NCBI GenBank assembly: GCA_023426435.1 | Contig: JAFAAS010000103.1 | Location: forward strand, 62,001 to 126,000 | DNA: 64,000 bases | Reading direction: 5' to 3' | DNA from: Verrucomicrobiota bacterium | GTDB lineage: Bacteria; Verrucomicrobiota; Verrucomicrobiia; Opitutales; Opitutaceae | Shown here: positions 39,397 to 48,359 of the stretch, piece after piece | How positions within the stretch are numbered: position 1 is the stretch's first letter | Layout of the letters: every line of letters begins with the position of its first letter | Translations under genes and position numbers: made by a program | The notes under the pieces: model-generated | What the model saw: the letters and a program-made list of their open reading frames with translations, nothing else | Told to the model about the DNA's origin: nothing | Databases searched by the model: none

Positions 39397-40416
39397 TCAG
39401 GCGACGAGGCTCTCGTTGCCGTCGGCTTCGAGCGTGATCTGGCCTTCCTCTTCGAGGCGGCGAACGACCTGGATGATCGAATCCTGCGCGGCTTCGACGT
39501 CCTTGAGACGCACCGGGCCGAGCAGTTCGATTTCTTCGCGGAGGCTTTCGGCCGCGCGCTTCGAGATCGCGGCGTAGAACTTGTCGCGGAGCGATTCGCT
39601 CGCGGACTTCATCGAGATCGCGAGGCTCGACGAATCGACTTCGCGGAGCACGCGCTGCAAATCTCCCGGTTGCAGGCGACCGAGGTCTTCGAAGCTGAAC
39701 AGCTTCTTGCGAATCGCGGCGCCGAGCTGGGCGTTGCGCTCTTCGAGGCGGGCCAGGAGGTTCTTGCTCATGTCCTTCTCGAGCTGATTCAGCAGGTCGG
39801 CCACGGCGCGAACTCCGCCGCTGCGATGAAAGGCCGGACGGACTTTGCTATCGAAATGCTTCCCGAGACTGCGCGCGATCTTGCCCACCAATTCGAGTGA
39901 GGTGGATTCGATCGTGCCCAGCCGTTCGATCACTTCTTCGCGGAGGTCGGGTCCGAGCAGGCCGAATACTTCCGCGGCTTTTGCGCCGTCGAGATACGAC
40001 AAGACAAACGAGATGGTCTGCGGCTGCTCGTGCTTGATCAGGTTGAAAATCTGCCGGCCCTCCATCTCGGAGATTTCCTTGATGACCTCGACGGACGTGC
40101 CGACCGGTCCCACGCGGCCGATGATGGCGGAGGCTTTGTAATCGCCCTTCGCGATCTCGAGCGTGCGTTGCGCGTAAGCGATGCCACCGAGCGCGGCGTT
40201 CGCGCTTTGCGCCACCACGCCGGCGAATTCCTCGATCGCCTGCTTCTGCACCGTCTCGGAAACGATGCTGATGTTGGACATCTCGCGGCAAAGCAGCTCG
40301 ACCTCGGCCTCATCGAATTGCTTGAGCACGGCCGCCGCCGCCTCGGGGCCGATCACCACGAGAAACGTCGCGAGCTTCTGCTGGCGCGTCAGCTTGGGAA
40401 AATCGATTTCGGTCAT
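39397..40416 (-). CDS. fliG: flagellar motor switch protein FliG
   Basis: A 339-aa protein with the three FliG domains: N-terminal RQQKLATFLVVIGPEAAAAV (FliF binding), the middle EHPQTI-type motif as KHEQPQTISFVLSYLDGAKA, and the C-terminal charged torque helix with LFSFEDLGRLQPGDLQRVLR and LRDKFYAAISKRAAESLREE followed by RLKDVEAAQDSIIQVVRRLE. It is the torque-generating ring against the stators. Length matches E. coli FliG (331 aa). Confidence 0.96.
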   Translation of the reverse strand: MTEIDFPKLTRQQKLATFLVVIGPEAAAAVLKQFDEAEVELLCREMSNISIVSETVQKQAIEEFAGVVAQSANAALGGIAYAQRTLEIAKGDYKASAIIGRVGPVGTSVEVIKEISEMEGRQIFNLIKHEQPQTISFVLSYLDGAKAAEVFGLLGPDLREEVIERLGTIESTSLELVGKIARSLGKHFDSKVRPAFHRSGGVRAVADLLNQLEKDMSKNLLARLEERNAQLGAAIRKKLFSFEDLGRLQPGDLQRVLREVDSSSLAISMKSASESLRDKFYAAISKRAAESLREEIELLGPVRLKDVEAAQDSIIQVVRRLEEEGQITLEADGNESLVA

Positions 40417-40434
40417 GGAACTGCGGATACGCGC

Positions 40435-42036
40435 TTAGTTCTTGCTCGCGCCGGCGGAGACCCAGTCGCGCAGTGCGACGCCGATGTTGGCGGGTTTTTG
40501 GCGAATCAACTCGTTCAACAAATCGGGCGTGACCGTGCTCGACGGCAATGCGCGCGCGGCCGCGTCGGGCGTCATCGAAAGCACCTCGACCGGCACCGGC
40601 TCCGGCTTCTGCCGCGCGAGCATGCGGAGGAAAATCATCAGCACGATCGCGGCGCCGATCACGGCCGCCCAGCGGCTGCCGGCTTCGATCCAGCTCTGCC
40701 AGCGGCTCTCGTTCTGAATCGCCGCGAACTGTTCCGGGATGCGATCGACGGACTGGAACGGCATTTCCTGCAACGACACGAAGGCGTCGAGCGGCTGCCC
40801 CGCGGGAATCTTAAGACCCAGCGCGTTGACGACGATCTGACGCAAGGCGTCGAGTTCCTGCGGCGTGCGGCGCGGCGCTTCGACGGGAGTAACGGTGCCG
40901 TCCGCGGCGACAACGGGCGCGGGCGCCGGTGGCGGAGCGATGAAGACGGCCGCGGTGAGGTTTTTCACCGCACCCGGATTCCGCGTGGTGTTGAGCGTGG
41001 TGCGATTGATCTCGTAGGTGGTTGTGCGATTCTTGCGCGTTTGCTCGCTGTTCGAAACCGGCCGCGATGTATCCGTGCCAGGCTGACGTTCCGGGACGTT
41101 GGCGCTCACGCCGACGACGCCTCCGGAGGAACGCGACTCGGCGCTCGAGGAGGAATCTTCGACGACCGTCTGCGAACGAACCACCTGACCTTCGGGATCG
41201 AAGCGTTCTTCAGAAAGCGTGGTTGCCTCGGTTTCGATTTCTGCGGAAACGCGCACGACCGCGTTGCCCGGCCCGATCACCGCGGCGAGCATCGATTCCA
41301 CTTTCTTGGCGAAGTAATCTTCGACCTGCTGGCGATAACGCATCTGCGACGACGCGGTGCCGAGCGTCGGATCCTGTTTGAGATCCTCGGAGAGGACGCG
41401 CCCGCGATTGTCGACGACCGCGACTTGATCGGGCGCGAGGCCCTGCACGGCGTTGGCGACGAGATGGCGGATCGAGTTGACCTGATCGAGATCGAGCCGG
41501 CCGCCGCCGACATCGACGAAAACGGACGCGGTGGACTTCACGCCTTGGTCGGTGAGGAGCAGGCGGTTTTCCGGTTGAACGATCATCACGCGCGCGGCGC
41601 GCACGCCTTGCAGCTGCATGATCGTGCGAGCGAGTTCACCCTGGATCGCGCGGAGATAATTGGTGCGTTGGACGAAGTCGGAGAGACCGAACTGACCCTT
41701 GTCGAAAATCTCGAAGCCCACCCCGTCGCCACTCGGCAGACCTTTCGAAGCGAGGTCCATGCGGAGCTTGTAAACCTGGTCGGACGGCACCTGCACGGCC
41801 GTGCCACCGGCCGTCACGATGTGCGGAATGTTCTGGGTCTGAAGTTGGCCGATGATCGCCGCCGCGTCCTTCTCGCTCAAACGCGCATACAGCAGCTGGT
41901 AATCGGGACGCTGCGACCAGATCGCGACGCCGATCAAACCGCCGAGGACAGCGAGTGCGGCGACGACCAGCGAGACCCGCTGGTTGAGGCCGAGTTGCTT
42001 CCAGAGATCGAGCAGGGACTGCGTGAAGTTTTTCAT
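40435..42036 (-). CDS. fliF: MS-ring protein FliF
   Basis: A 533-aa protein: first membrane helix at ~20-42 (RVSLVVAALAVLGGLIGVAI), then ring-building motif domains (DYQLLYARLSEKDAAAIIGQ; LPSGDGVGFEIFDKGQFGLS; RAIQGELARTIMQLQGVRAA), the variable RBM3 beta-collar region, a second membrane helix (WAAVIGAAIVLMIFLRMLAR at ~465-485) and a short cytoplasmic tail that binds FliG. It is the first-assembled basal-body part. Stop is 18 nt before fliG. Confidence 0.95.
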   Translation of the reverse strand: MKNFTQSLLDLWKQLGLNQRVSLVVAALAVLGGLIGVAIWSQRPDYQLLYARLSEKDAAAIIGQLQTQNIPHIVTAGGTAVQVPSDQVYKLRMDLASKGLPSGDGVGFEIFDKGQFGLSDFVQRTNYLRAIQGELARTIMQLQGVRAARVMIVQPENRLLLTDQGVKSTASVFVDVGGGRLDLDQVNSIRHLVANAVQGLAPDQVAVVDNRGRVLSEDLKQDPTLGTASSQMRYRQQVEDYFAKKVESMLAAVIGPGNAVVRVSAEIETEATTLSEERFDPEGQVVRSQTVVEDSSSSAESRSSGGVVGVSANVPERQPGTDTSRPVSNSEQTRKNRTTTYEINRTTLNTTRNPGAVKNLTAAVFIAPPPAPAPVVAADGTVTPVEAPRRTPQELDALRQIVVNALGLKIPAGQPLDAFVSLQEMPFQSVDRIPEQFAAIQNESRWQSWIEAGSRWAAVIGAAIVLMIFLRMLARQKPEPVPVEVLSMTPDAAARALPSSTVTPDLLNELIRQKPANIGVALRDWVSAGASKN

Positions 42037-42075
42037 CTAGCGGAGGAGAGAGTGAGAAAAGGGGGCGCGGTGAAC

Positions 42076-42408
42076 TCACACCTGCATGCGCATGAGCTCC
42101 TGGTAGGATTCCACGAGCTTGTTGCGCACTTCGACCATGAGGGAAAACGCGACCGACGCCTCCTGCATCGCGATCACGCTTTGATGCAGCTGATCGGACT
42201 CGCCGAGGAGGACCTTGCGCGTGAGCTCCTGCGCGGTCGCCTGCTTTTCGGTCACCGTCGACACGATGCCGTCGAGCATCTGGTCGAATCCCTGCGTCGG
42301 CGCGGTCGTCAGCGGTCCCGACGGCGTCAGCGGCGTTTGCGGCAACGGAGCGTCGATGCGCGTCAGCGCGCTGGAAGCGAGAGGAGAGACGAAGCCGACG
42401 GGTGACAT
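42076..42408 (-). CDS. fliE: hook-basal body protein FliE
   Basis: A 110-aa protein. After a Pro/Thr-rich N-terminus come the FliE core phrases GFDQMLDGIVSTVTEKQATA, LLGESDQLHQSVIAMQEASV and the characteristic closing FSLMVEVRNKLVESYQELMR. It joins the MS-ring to the proximal rod. Located 16 nt after flgC and 39 nt before fliF. Confidence 0.95.
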   Translation of the reverse strand: MSPVGFVSPLASSALTRIDAPLPQTPLTPSGPLTTAPTQGFDQMLDGIVSTVTEKQATAQELTRKVLLGESDQLHQSVIAMQEASVAFSLMVEVRNKLVESYQELMRMQV

Positions 42409-42424
42409 GAGAGACGCGGCGCGG

Positions 42425-42844
42425 TTACTTCATCATGCCGATGGTGCGCAGCGCCATCTGCCGGGAATTTTTTGCCACCGCGAGGTTGGCCTCGTAGGCG
42501 CGCGACGCAGTGATGAGGTCAACCATCTCGTAGGAGAGATTGACGTTGGGCATCGTCACCATGCCGTCCTGGCCGGCGTCGGGATGCTGCGGATTGTAAA
42601 CCTGTTGGCCCGCCGTGCGGTCGGTGGCGATCTGCGCGATCTTCACACTTTGCAACGACGCCCCCGCGGCGGCCGTGCGGCGGATGAGCTCCGTCTCGAA
42701 CGTGACGACCTGACGCTGATAAGGACCGCCGCTCGGTGTGCGCGTCGTTTGGGCGTTGGCGATGTTTTGGGCGACGATGTCGAGACGGCTCTTCTGCGCG
42801 TTCAATGCGCCGCCGATGATGTCGATGCCGGAGATGAGATTCAT
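42425..42844 (-). CDS. flgC: proximal rod protein FlgC
   Basis: A 139-aa protein. The rod N-terminal motif is IDIIGGALNAQKSRLDIVAQ with NIANAQTTRTPSGGPYQRQV; the typical FlgC phrase GMVTMPNVNLSYEMVDLITA and the C-terminal SRAYEANLAVAKNSRQMALR complete it. It polymerises with FlgB into the inner rod. Five bases separate it from flgB. Confidence 0.96.
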   Translation of the reverse strand: MNLISGIDIIGGALNAQKSRLDIVAQNIANAQTTRTPSGGPYQRQVVTFETELIRRTAAAGASLQSVKIAQIATDRTAGQQVYNPQHPDAGQDGMVTMPNVNLSYEMVDLITASRAYEANLAVAKNSRQMALRTIGMMK

Positions 42845-42849
42845 GAGGA

Positions 42850-43236
42850 TTACAACGTCTTGCCGGTGATCGCGACCTTCAGCTGCTTGAGATTTCCGGA
42901 GACGATTTCCGTGAGGAACTCGTGCTGCACGGCGTTGTGATTCATCGCGAGCAACTCGCGCTCGATCTCAACCGTGTTGCCATCGGGCCGCAGGCTGCGC
43001 GCCGTGAGGTCGGCGGCGAGTTGCGGGCGAATGCGATCGGCGTTGGCGGCGAAGTCGCCCGAGGCGATTTGAGCCTTCAGTTGCGCCGCAAAATCAGGCG
43101 CCACATCGAGCCGCTGATAACCGGGCGTCTCGGAATTCGCGATGTTCGAGGCGATCGCCTCTTCGCGCAGCACCGTTGCATCGAGCAGCTTCCGAGCGAG
43201 CTGGTAGTTGTCGGAGTTGAAGATCGGCGCAATCAT
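42850..43236 (-). CDS. flgB: proximal rod protein FlgB
   Basis: A 128-aa protein and first gene of the operon. MIAPIFNSDNYQLARKLLDA is followed by the FlgB signature REEAIASNIANSETPGYQRL, and the end LLAMNHNAVQHEFLTEIVSG corresponds to the C-terminal helix. ATG 43236 is used because it matches the family start; the open frame to 43413 runs through promoter-like sequence. A sigma-54-like element lies so close upstream that the transcript would be almost leaderless. Confidence 0.94.
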   Translation of the reverse strand: MIAPIFNSDNYQLARKLLDATVLREEAIASNIANSETPGYQRLDVAPDFAAQLKAQIASGDFAANADRIRPQLAADLTARSLRPDGNTVEIERELLAMNHNAVQHEFLTEIVSGNLKQLKVAITGKTL

Positions 43237-43249
43237 CCTGCGCGGCTTT

Positions 43250-43265
43250 AGCAGAGCAGGTGCCA
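43250..43265 (-). promoter_or_regulatory. candidate sigma-54 promoter of the flgB operon
   Basis: On the minus strand TGGCACCTGCTCTGCT (43265-43250): GG (-24) and GC (-12) are separated by exactly 10 nt and TGGCAC is perfect against the consensus TGGCACGNNNNTTGCW. The predicted +1 is near 43239, three bases before the flgB ATG, which is unusually close and lowers confidence. No clear sigma-70 or sigma-28 site was found in the rest of the flgB-cheR spacer. Confidence 0.4.
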
Positions 43266-43449
43266 GCAAAATGGATACACGCGCAAGTCGTTGGTTAACG
43301 AACAAATATAATTCCAAGAAACCGGTTCCGCGCATACGTCGCGGTTTACATTCGTTTCGCCGGAAAATTTTGCCGCCAGTCCGTGAACAAGTTTCCGCGA
43401 ACACCCGCTTCATTCCCGCAATGGCGCGTCGATATAGGGCTAAGTCCTC

Positions 43450-44274
43450 ATGAGGGAAAGTGAGTTCGATTTCATTCGCAGCCTCGTTTACGAGCGCAGC
43501 CGCATCAGCCTGAGCCCGGACAAGCGCGAGCTTGTCTCCGCCCGGCTGGGCAAGCGGCTACGCGCAACGAATCTGCCGACCGTCGGCGACTATTGCCGCT
43601 TCCTGCAGTCGCCCGGAGCGGAAGCGGAGTTGTCGAACCTCATCGATGCGATCTCGACGAATCACACGTTCTTCTTCCGCGAGAACGCTCACTTCGATTT
43701 CCTTCGGCAGACGGTCATCCCCGAGATGCGCGCGCGCTCCGCGAAGGAAAAATGGTCGCGCTTCCATGTGTGGAGCGCCGCCTGCTCGTCGGGCGAGGAA
43801 CCCTACTCCATTGCGATCACGCTCGCCGATGCGCTCAACGGCTGGCCCTGGCACATCGAGGCGACCGACATTTCGCATCGCGTCCTCGATAAAGCGCGCG
43901 CGGCGATCTACCGCGACGAGTGCGTGAATCGTCTGCCGAAAGCGACGATCCAGAATCATTTTCAACGCGGCTTCGGCCCGCAGGATGGAAACTTCCGCGT
44001 GAAAGCCGCACTGCGCGACCGGGTGACCTTTCATCAGCTCAACCTGCTCGAAGGCGAGCCGCCCTTCCGCGAGCCGTTTCACGTGATCTTCTGCCGCAAC
44101 GTCATGATCTACTTCGATCGGCCCACGCAGGAGGAGCTGGTCAACAAACTCACGCGGCACCTCGTGCCGGGCGGGTATCTGTTTGTTGGACACGCCGAGA
44201 GTCTCACGGCGATTCGTCACCCGCTCCAATCCGTTCGTCCCGCGGTCTATCGCCGGCCGCACTCCGACCCATGA
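43450..44274 (+). CDS. cheR: chemotaxis protein methyltransferase CheR
   Basis: A 274-aa protein. The N-terminal helical domain includes LVYERSRISLSPDKRELVSA; the methyltransferase domain has NHTFFFRENAHFDFLRQTVI, the SAM site VWSAACSSGEEPYSIAITLA and HVIFCRNVMIYFDRPTQEEL near the end. It transfers methyl groups from SAM to glutamates of MCPs, none of which is in the window. It overlaps cheB by 4 nt (ATGA). ATG 43450 is used. Confidence 0.95.
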   Translation: MRESEFDFIRSLVYERSRISLSPDKRELVSARLGKRLRATNLPTVGDYCRFLQSPGAEAELSNLIDAISTNHTFFFRENAHFDFLRQTVIPEMRARSAKEKWSRFHVWSAACSSGEEPYSIAITLADALNGWPWHIEATDISHRVLDKARAAIYRDECVNRLPKATIQNHFQRGFGPQDGNFRVKAALRDRVTFHQLNLLEGEPPFREPFHVIFCRNVMIYFDRPTQEELVNKLTRHLVPGGYLFVGHAESLTAIRHPLQSVRPAVYRRPHSDP

Positions 44275-45356
44275 AACGCATTCGCGTGCTGATCGTCGAC
44301 GACTCCGCCGTCGTCCGTAAACTCGCCTCCGACGCCTTGGGCGCCGACCCGGAAATCGAGGTCGTCGGCACGGCCGGCGATCCCTACGTCGCGCGCGATA
44401 AGATCAAGCAGCTGAAACCGGACGTGCTCACGCTCGATCTCGAAATGCCACGCATGGACGGACTCACGTTCCTGCGGATTCTGATGGAGCAACACCCGAT
44501 GCCCGTCGTGATCATGAGTTCACTCTCGCAACGCGGTTCCGCTTACGCGCTCGAGGCGTTGCGGCTGGGCGCCTGCGACGTGCTCGGAAAACCGGCGGGC
44601 TCGTATTCCTTCGGCGACCTCGGCGCGCAACTGATCGCCCGCGTGAAAGCCGCCGCCGGCGCGCGGCTCGGATCGCGGGCTGCCGCGACGAACGCCCCCG
44701 AATCTTCCCTCGCCTCGCTCGCCCGCACCGCACCGCGCAGCGTCGCGCCCAGTTCGCGACAAATCATTCTGCTCGGCGCGTCGACCGGCGGCACGGAGGC
44801 GTTGCGCGCCGTGCTCACGCGTTTGCCCGCCGGCCTTCCGCCCATCGCGATCGTGCAACACATCCCGCCGGTCTTTTCGAAAGCGTTCGCCGACCGCTTG
44901 AGCGAGCAATGCGCGTTCGAGGTCCGCGAAGCGGCCGACGGCGATCGACTCGAGCCGGGCCTCGCCCTCATCGCCCCGGGCAATTTTCACCTGATGCTGC
45001 AGTGGCAGGCCGATCACTACCGCGCTCGCGTCGCAAGCGGTCCGCAAGTGTGGCATCAGCGGCCCGCCGTCGACGTGCTGTTCAAGTCGGCTGCGGATTG
45101 CGGCGCCGCGCCTCACGCCGTCGCCGGCGTGCTCACCGGCATGGGCAAGGACGGCGCGGAAGGTTTGCTGCGGTTGCGCGAACTCGGCGCGATCACGTTC
45201 GCCCAGGACGAAGCCAGCTGCGTCGTTTACGGCATGCCCCGCGCAGCATGGGAAAATGGCGCCGCCGAGCGGCAGATTGCGCTCAACCGCATTGCCGATT
45301 TCCTCGTTCATCCGCAGCACCACCCGCACGACTCTCCCGCTCTCGCGTCCGCCTGA
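44271..45356 (+). CDS. cheB: chemotaxis methylesterase/response regulator CheB
   Basis: A 361-aa protein. The receiver domain is residues 1-120 with phosphoacceptor Asp56 in DVLTLDLEMPRMDG and the conserved Lys in LGKPAG. A Ser/Ala-rich linker leads to the methylesterase domain: Ser171 in LLGASTGGTEAL, His197 in IAIVQHIPP and an Asp in LTGMGKDGAEGL complete the catalytic triad. It removes MCP methyl groups and deamidates. The start overlaps cheR, and the next gene follows after two bases. Confidence 0.95.
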   Translation: MKRIRVLIVDDSAVVRKLASDALGADPEIEVVGTAGDPYVARDKIKQLKPDVLTLDLEMPRMDGLTFLRILMEQHPMPVVIMSSLSQRGSAYALEALRLGACDVLGKPAGSYSFGDLGAQLIARVKAAAGARLGSRAAATNAPESSLASLARTAPRSVAPSSRQIILLGASTGGTEALRAVLTRLPAGLPPIAIVQHIPPVFSKAFADRLSEQCAFEVREAADGDRLEPGLALIAPGNFHLMLQWQADHYRARVASGPQVWHQRPAVDVLFKSAADCGAAPHAVAGVLTGMGKDGAEGLLRLRELGAITFAQDEASCVVYGMPRAAWENGAAERQIALNRIADFLVHPQHHPHDSPALASA

Positions 45357-45358
45357 TC

Positions 45359-46633
45359 ATGTCCGCGTCACCATCGATTCCTCCGCCGTCCACCATTTTG
45401 ATCGTCGATGACGAGCCGGTGGTGCTCGCCGCCCTGCAGCAAACGCTCGAACGCGAACGCTTCCACGTCGTCGCCTGCTCGAGCCCGACCAAGGCGCTCG
45501 CGATCCTGCAGGAACGCGACTTCGCCGTCATTATTTCGGATCAGAAAATGCCCGAGATGCTCGGTCTCGACTTCCTCATCGAGAGCCGCCGCATCCGCCC
45601 GCACGCCTCGCGCATCCTCATCACCGCGGTCCTCTCGCTGCCCACCATCGTCGATGCGATCAACAAGGGCGAAATATTCCGCTTCGTCGCGAAACCGTGG
45701 TTGCGCGAAGAGCTCATCGCCACCGTGCGCAACGCCGTGCACCGGCACGAGCTCGTCACGCACAACGCGGTGCTCCAGGCGGAAACGCAGAACCTCAACG
45801 CCCAACTCACGCAGGCCAACGCCGCGCTCGCCCAGCAGGTTCACGATCTCGAGCAACAGCGGCAGCGGCTCGACGCCGCGAATCGCGAGCTCGCCGCCAG
45901 CTACGAACACTCGCTCGAACTCTGCCGGCGCATCCTCACCACCTACGATCCCATTCTCGGCGGCCAGGCCAAGACGCTCGTCGAACTGGCCGGCCACATG
46001 GCCACGAGCGATCTGCTCGACGAAGGACAACGCCACGCGCTGCGCACCGCCGCGTGGTTGTGCGACATGGGTCTCATCGGCGTGCCGCGCGAAATGTTGC
46101 GCGCATTTCGCTCGAATCCCGAAGACCTCAGCGAGCGCGAGCGTTCGATGCTTCACAACCACCCCGTCTATTCGCAGACGCTCGCGGCGCTCGTCGACGA
46201 CAGCAATGGGGTCGGCGAAGTGATTCGCGCGCATCACGAGCGCTTCGACGGACGCGGCTATCCCGACGGCCTCGCCGGCGACGCCATTCCATGGCCCGCG
46301 CGCTGTCTCGCTGTCGCCGTCGGCTACGTCGAATCCGGCCTCCCGAAATCCGCCGCGATCGATCTCATTCTTTCGCAGTCCGGCACGGCCTACGATCCGG
46401 AAGCCGTGCGGCTCTTCCTCAAGGTCACCAATCTCGCGCAACTGCCTCGTCAAGTCCGCGAGATCACGCTGCACGAGCTCGAACCGGGCATGATTCTCGC
46501 CAACGGGATCTACAGTCCGCACGGGCTCCTGCTGATCGGCGAGGGCCAGGAGTTGAGCCCCGCCACCATCGCCAAGATCCGCAGCCACAACCAGGTCACG
46601 CCCATCAGCCAGCGATTGCTCGTGCGGATCTGA
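45359..46633 (+). CDS. response regulator with coiled coil and degenerate HD-GYP domain
   Basis: A 424-aa protein. Receiver domain 1-125 with Asp61 in FAVIISDQKMPEMLGLDF and Lys in VAKPWLREEL; a coiled coil at ~140-190 (LNAQLTQANAALAQQVHDLE); an HD-GYP-like domain after that. The GYP loop is intact (HHERFDGRGYPDGLAG, His292-His293, Gly300-Tyr301-Pro302), but the signature HD of LLHDIGKIG is LCDMGLIG here, with Cys235 for His and Leu for Lys. Full c-di-GMP phosphodiesterase activity is therefore doubtful; it may be a phosphorylation-dependent c-di-GMP sensor or scaffold. It follows cheB after two bases, so it belongs to the chemotaxis operon. ATG 45359. Confidence 0.85.
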   Translation: MSASPSIPPPSTILIVDDEPVVLAALQQTLERERFHVVACSSPTKALAILQERDFAVIISDQKMPEMLGLDFLIESRRIRPHASRILITAVLSLPTIVDAINKGEIFRFVAKPWLREELIATVRNAVHRHELVTHNAVLQAETQNLNAQLTQANAALAQQVHDLEQQRQRLDAANRELAASYEHSLELCRRILTTYDPILGGQAKTLVELAGHMATSDLLDEGQRHALRTAAWLCDMGLIGVPREMLRAFRSNPEDLSERERSMLHNHPVYSQTLAALVDDSNGVGEVIRAHHERFDGRGYPDGLAGDAIPWPARCLAVAVGYVESGLPKSAAIDLILSQSGTAYDPEAVRLFLKVTNLAQLPRQVREITLHELEPGMILANGIYSPHGLLLIGEGQELSPATIAKIRSHNQVTPISQRLLVRI

Positions 46634-46765
46634 GTCGTTCCAACAAAGGCGCCGCCCGCCGCTACACCGAGCACCGGCCCACTTTCAACCACATGGGCCG
46701 CGCTGCCCTCGTCGCGCTTTCACGGTTTTCACGAACGGAAAGCACGTCCTCCGCCGACCGCCCGC

Positions 46766-47287
46766 TCACGCCGCCAGCGAAATTCCTTCGTTCGCTTCCG
46801 GCGTCTTCAACATCATGTCGCCTGACGCAATCTCCAGATGCACGGTGCGATTCGTGGTGCCACCGGTCGCTTGTTGACGAACGCGGAAGCCGTTCGCGGC
46901 AAGATAATCGAGGGTCGCTTTCGTGTTTCGCTCGCCGATCTTGAAATTATCGTGACTCGCGAGCACGCACGCGCCGCCTGTAACGAAAATCCGGAGACGG
47001 CTCCGATCCGCCTTCAACCCGATCAACGAACGGAAAAACAGCGGCAGTCCGGTATCGGCAAACATCGCCGGTTGCGTCACCGCCTTCTCCGGCGAGATCG
47101 ACGAGTCCGGCAGCATCATGTGCAAAATCCCGCCGACCTTCACCATAGGATCGTAGGCCACGACGCCGATGCACGAACCGAGAGCGTAGGTGCTGAGCGT
47201 CACCAGATTGTTGTTCGACACCGCCATGTCGCCCACTCCAACCACGACGCGCTGCGCAAAGATGGAGGCTATGCTCGGAGAACCCAT
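46766..47287 (-). CDS. cheD: chemoreceptor glutamine deamidase CheD
   Basis: A 173-aa protein. CheD landmarks: VVVGVGDMAVSNNNLVTLST, then the catalytic Cys in YALGSCIGVVAYDP, His in GGILHMMLPDS and VTGGACVLASHDNFKIGERN with Thr-rich KATLDYLAANGF. It deamidates glutamines on MCPs and interacts with CheC-type phosphatases, none in view. ATG 47287 is chosen; a GTG at 47299 is the alternative. Confidence 0.93.
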   Translation of the reverse strand: MGSPSIASIFAQRVVVGVGDMAVSNNNLVTLSTYALGSCIGVVAYDPMVKVGGILHMMLPDSSISPEKAVTQPAMFADTGLPLFFRSLIGLKADRSRLRIFVTGGACVLASHDNFKIGERNTKATLDYLAANGFRVRQQATGGTTNRTVHLEIASGDMMLKTPEANEGISLAA

Positions 47288-47450
47288 GCGTCGCGGCACG
47301 AAGGCGTCGATCGCGCCTCCGCAAAAAGATTAAAAGGAGAAAACATGAGCAGAACCCGAAGCGGCATCGGCGGGCGCTGTCTTATACGGCCGAGCCTCCG
47401 GCAACTTGAGCGGAGCGCGCGAAATTCGAACATCGATCGCGTCAACATCG

Positions 47451-48323
47451 TCAAAGCGACACCGTGCCTTGCGAGAGCTTGTCCTTCAGCCGCGCCACCG
47501 CGCGCTGGTGCACGACCGGCATCGTTTCCTGCAGGAGCTCGGGCGTGAAACCCCACTCGAGCAGAAACGACTCGTTCAACGAAAACAGAAAACCGTCCTC
47601 GCCCACGCCCGGCCCGAACGACGTCGCAATATACTTGGCGGCGTGGAGGTGAGCGATGAGCGCCAATGCTTCGGCGGGCGCTTGCGCGGGGCGCAGATAA
47701 TGCTCCGCGACCGCAACGAGCACCGGCGGAAAATTCCACGCCCGCAGCAATCGCGCGCCCACTTGAATGTGATGAAAACCCAGCACCGCCGTTTCGGCGT
47801 CCGTCCACGCGCATTGCTGCGCTGCGCAGTGCGCGCGGATCGCGGGATAAAACGCTTCGCAGGCATGCGTGAGCGCGAGTTTTCCGAGATCGCACACCAA
47901 ACCGGCCGTGTAAGCCGTCTCCGGCGAAACTCGCTCCGTCGTTTCCGCGAGCACTTCCGCGGCGATCGCGGTGCAAAGCGCGTGGCGGCAGAAATCGCCG
48001 GCCTCTCCATGGCCCACGCCGGACTCCCAGCGACTCACGAGCGCCAGCGCTGCGAGGCGATACAGCTCCTGTTGCCCCAGCCTCATCACCGCTTCGCTCA
48101 CGCTTTCCACCGGCGCCGAGCCGGCGAAGAACGCCGAATTCGCCAGACGAAGGGTCGACGAAGCCAGACCGGGATCGACGGTGATAATGCCCGCAATATC
48201 GTCCGCGCTGCTGTTGGGCGATTGAAGCGCCGCGATCAGGCGCGGCAGAAGCGCCGGCGAGCACGGCAGGCGCAGCGCGCGTTCGCAAACCTGCTCGATG
48301 GAAGGGGGATTGGATGCGTTCAC
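47451..48323 (-). CDS. HDOD-domain signalling protein
   Basis: A 290-aa protein with one HDOD domain over its length: LRLPCSPALLPRLIAALQSP, IAGIITVDPGLASSTLRLAN, SAFFAGSAPVESVSEAVMRL, HALCTAIAAEVLAETTERVS and LVCDLGKLALTHACEAFYP. In the HD-type positions it has VCDLGKL, the usual degenerate HDOD form without metal-binding capacity. Such proteins act as adaptors in signalling. It is 36 nt after the cheA stop and upstream of cheD on the same strand, so the three genes probably form an operon. Confidence 0.88.
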   Translation of the reverse strand: MNASNPPSIEQVCERALRLPCSPALLPRLIAALQSPNSSADDIAGIITVDPGLASSTLRLANSAFFAGSAPVESVSEAVMRLGQQELYRLAALALVSRWESGVGHGEAGDFCRHALCTAIAAEVLAETTERVSPETAYTAGLVCDLGKLALTHACEAFYPAIRAHCAAQQCAWTDAETAVLGFHHIQVGARLLRAWNFPPVLVAVAEHYLRPAQAPAEALALIAHLHAAKYIATSFGPGVGEDGFLFSLNESFLLEWGFTPELLQETMPVVHQRAVARLKDKLSQGTVSL

Positions 48324-48359
48324 GTGCGAATGAGAAACGGATGCGAAAACGTCATCGGC

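Noticed and set aside
40030..42405. A 791-aa open frame on plus, opposite fliG-fliF-fliE
   Set aside because: Spans three real genes antisense and has no recognisable domain.
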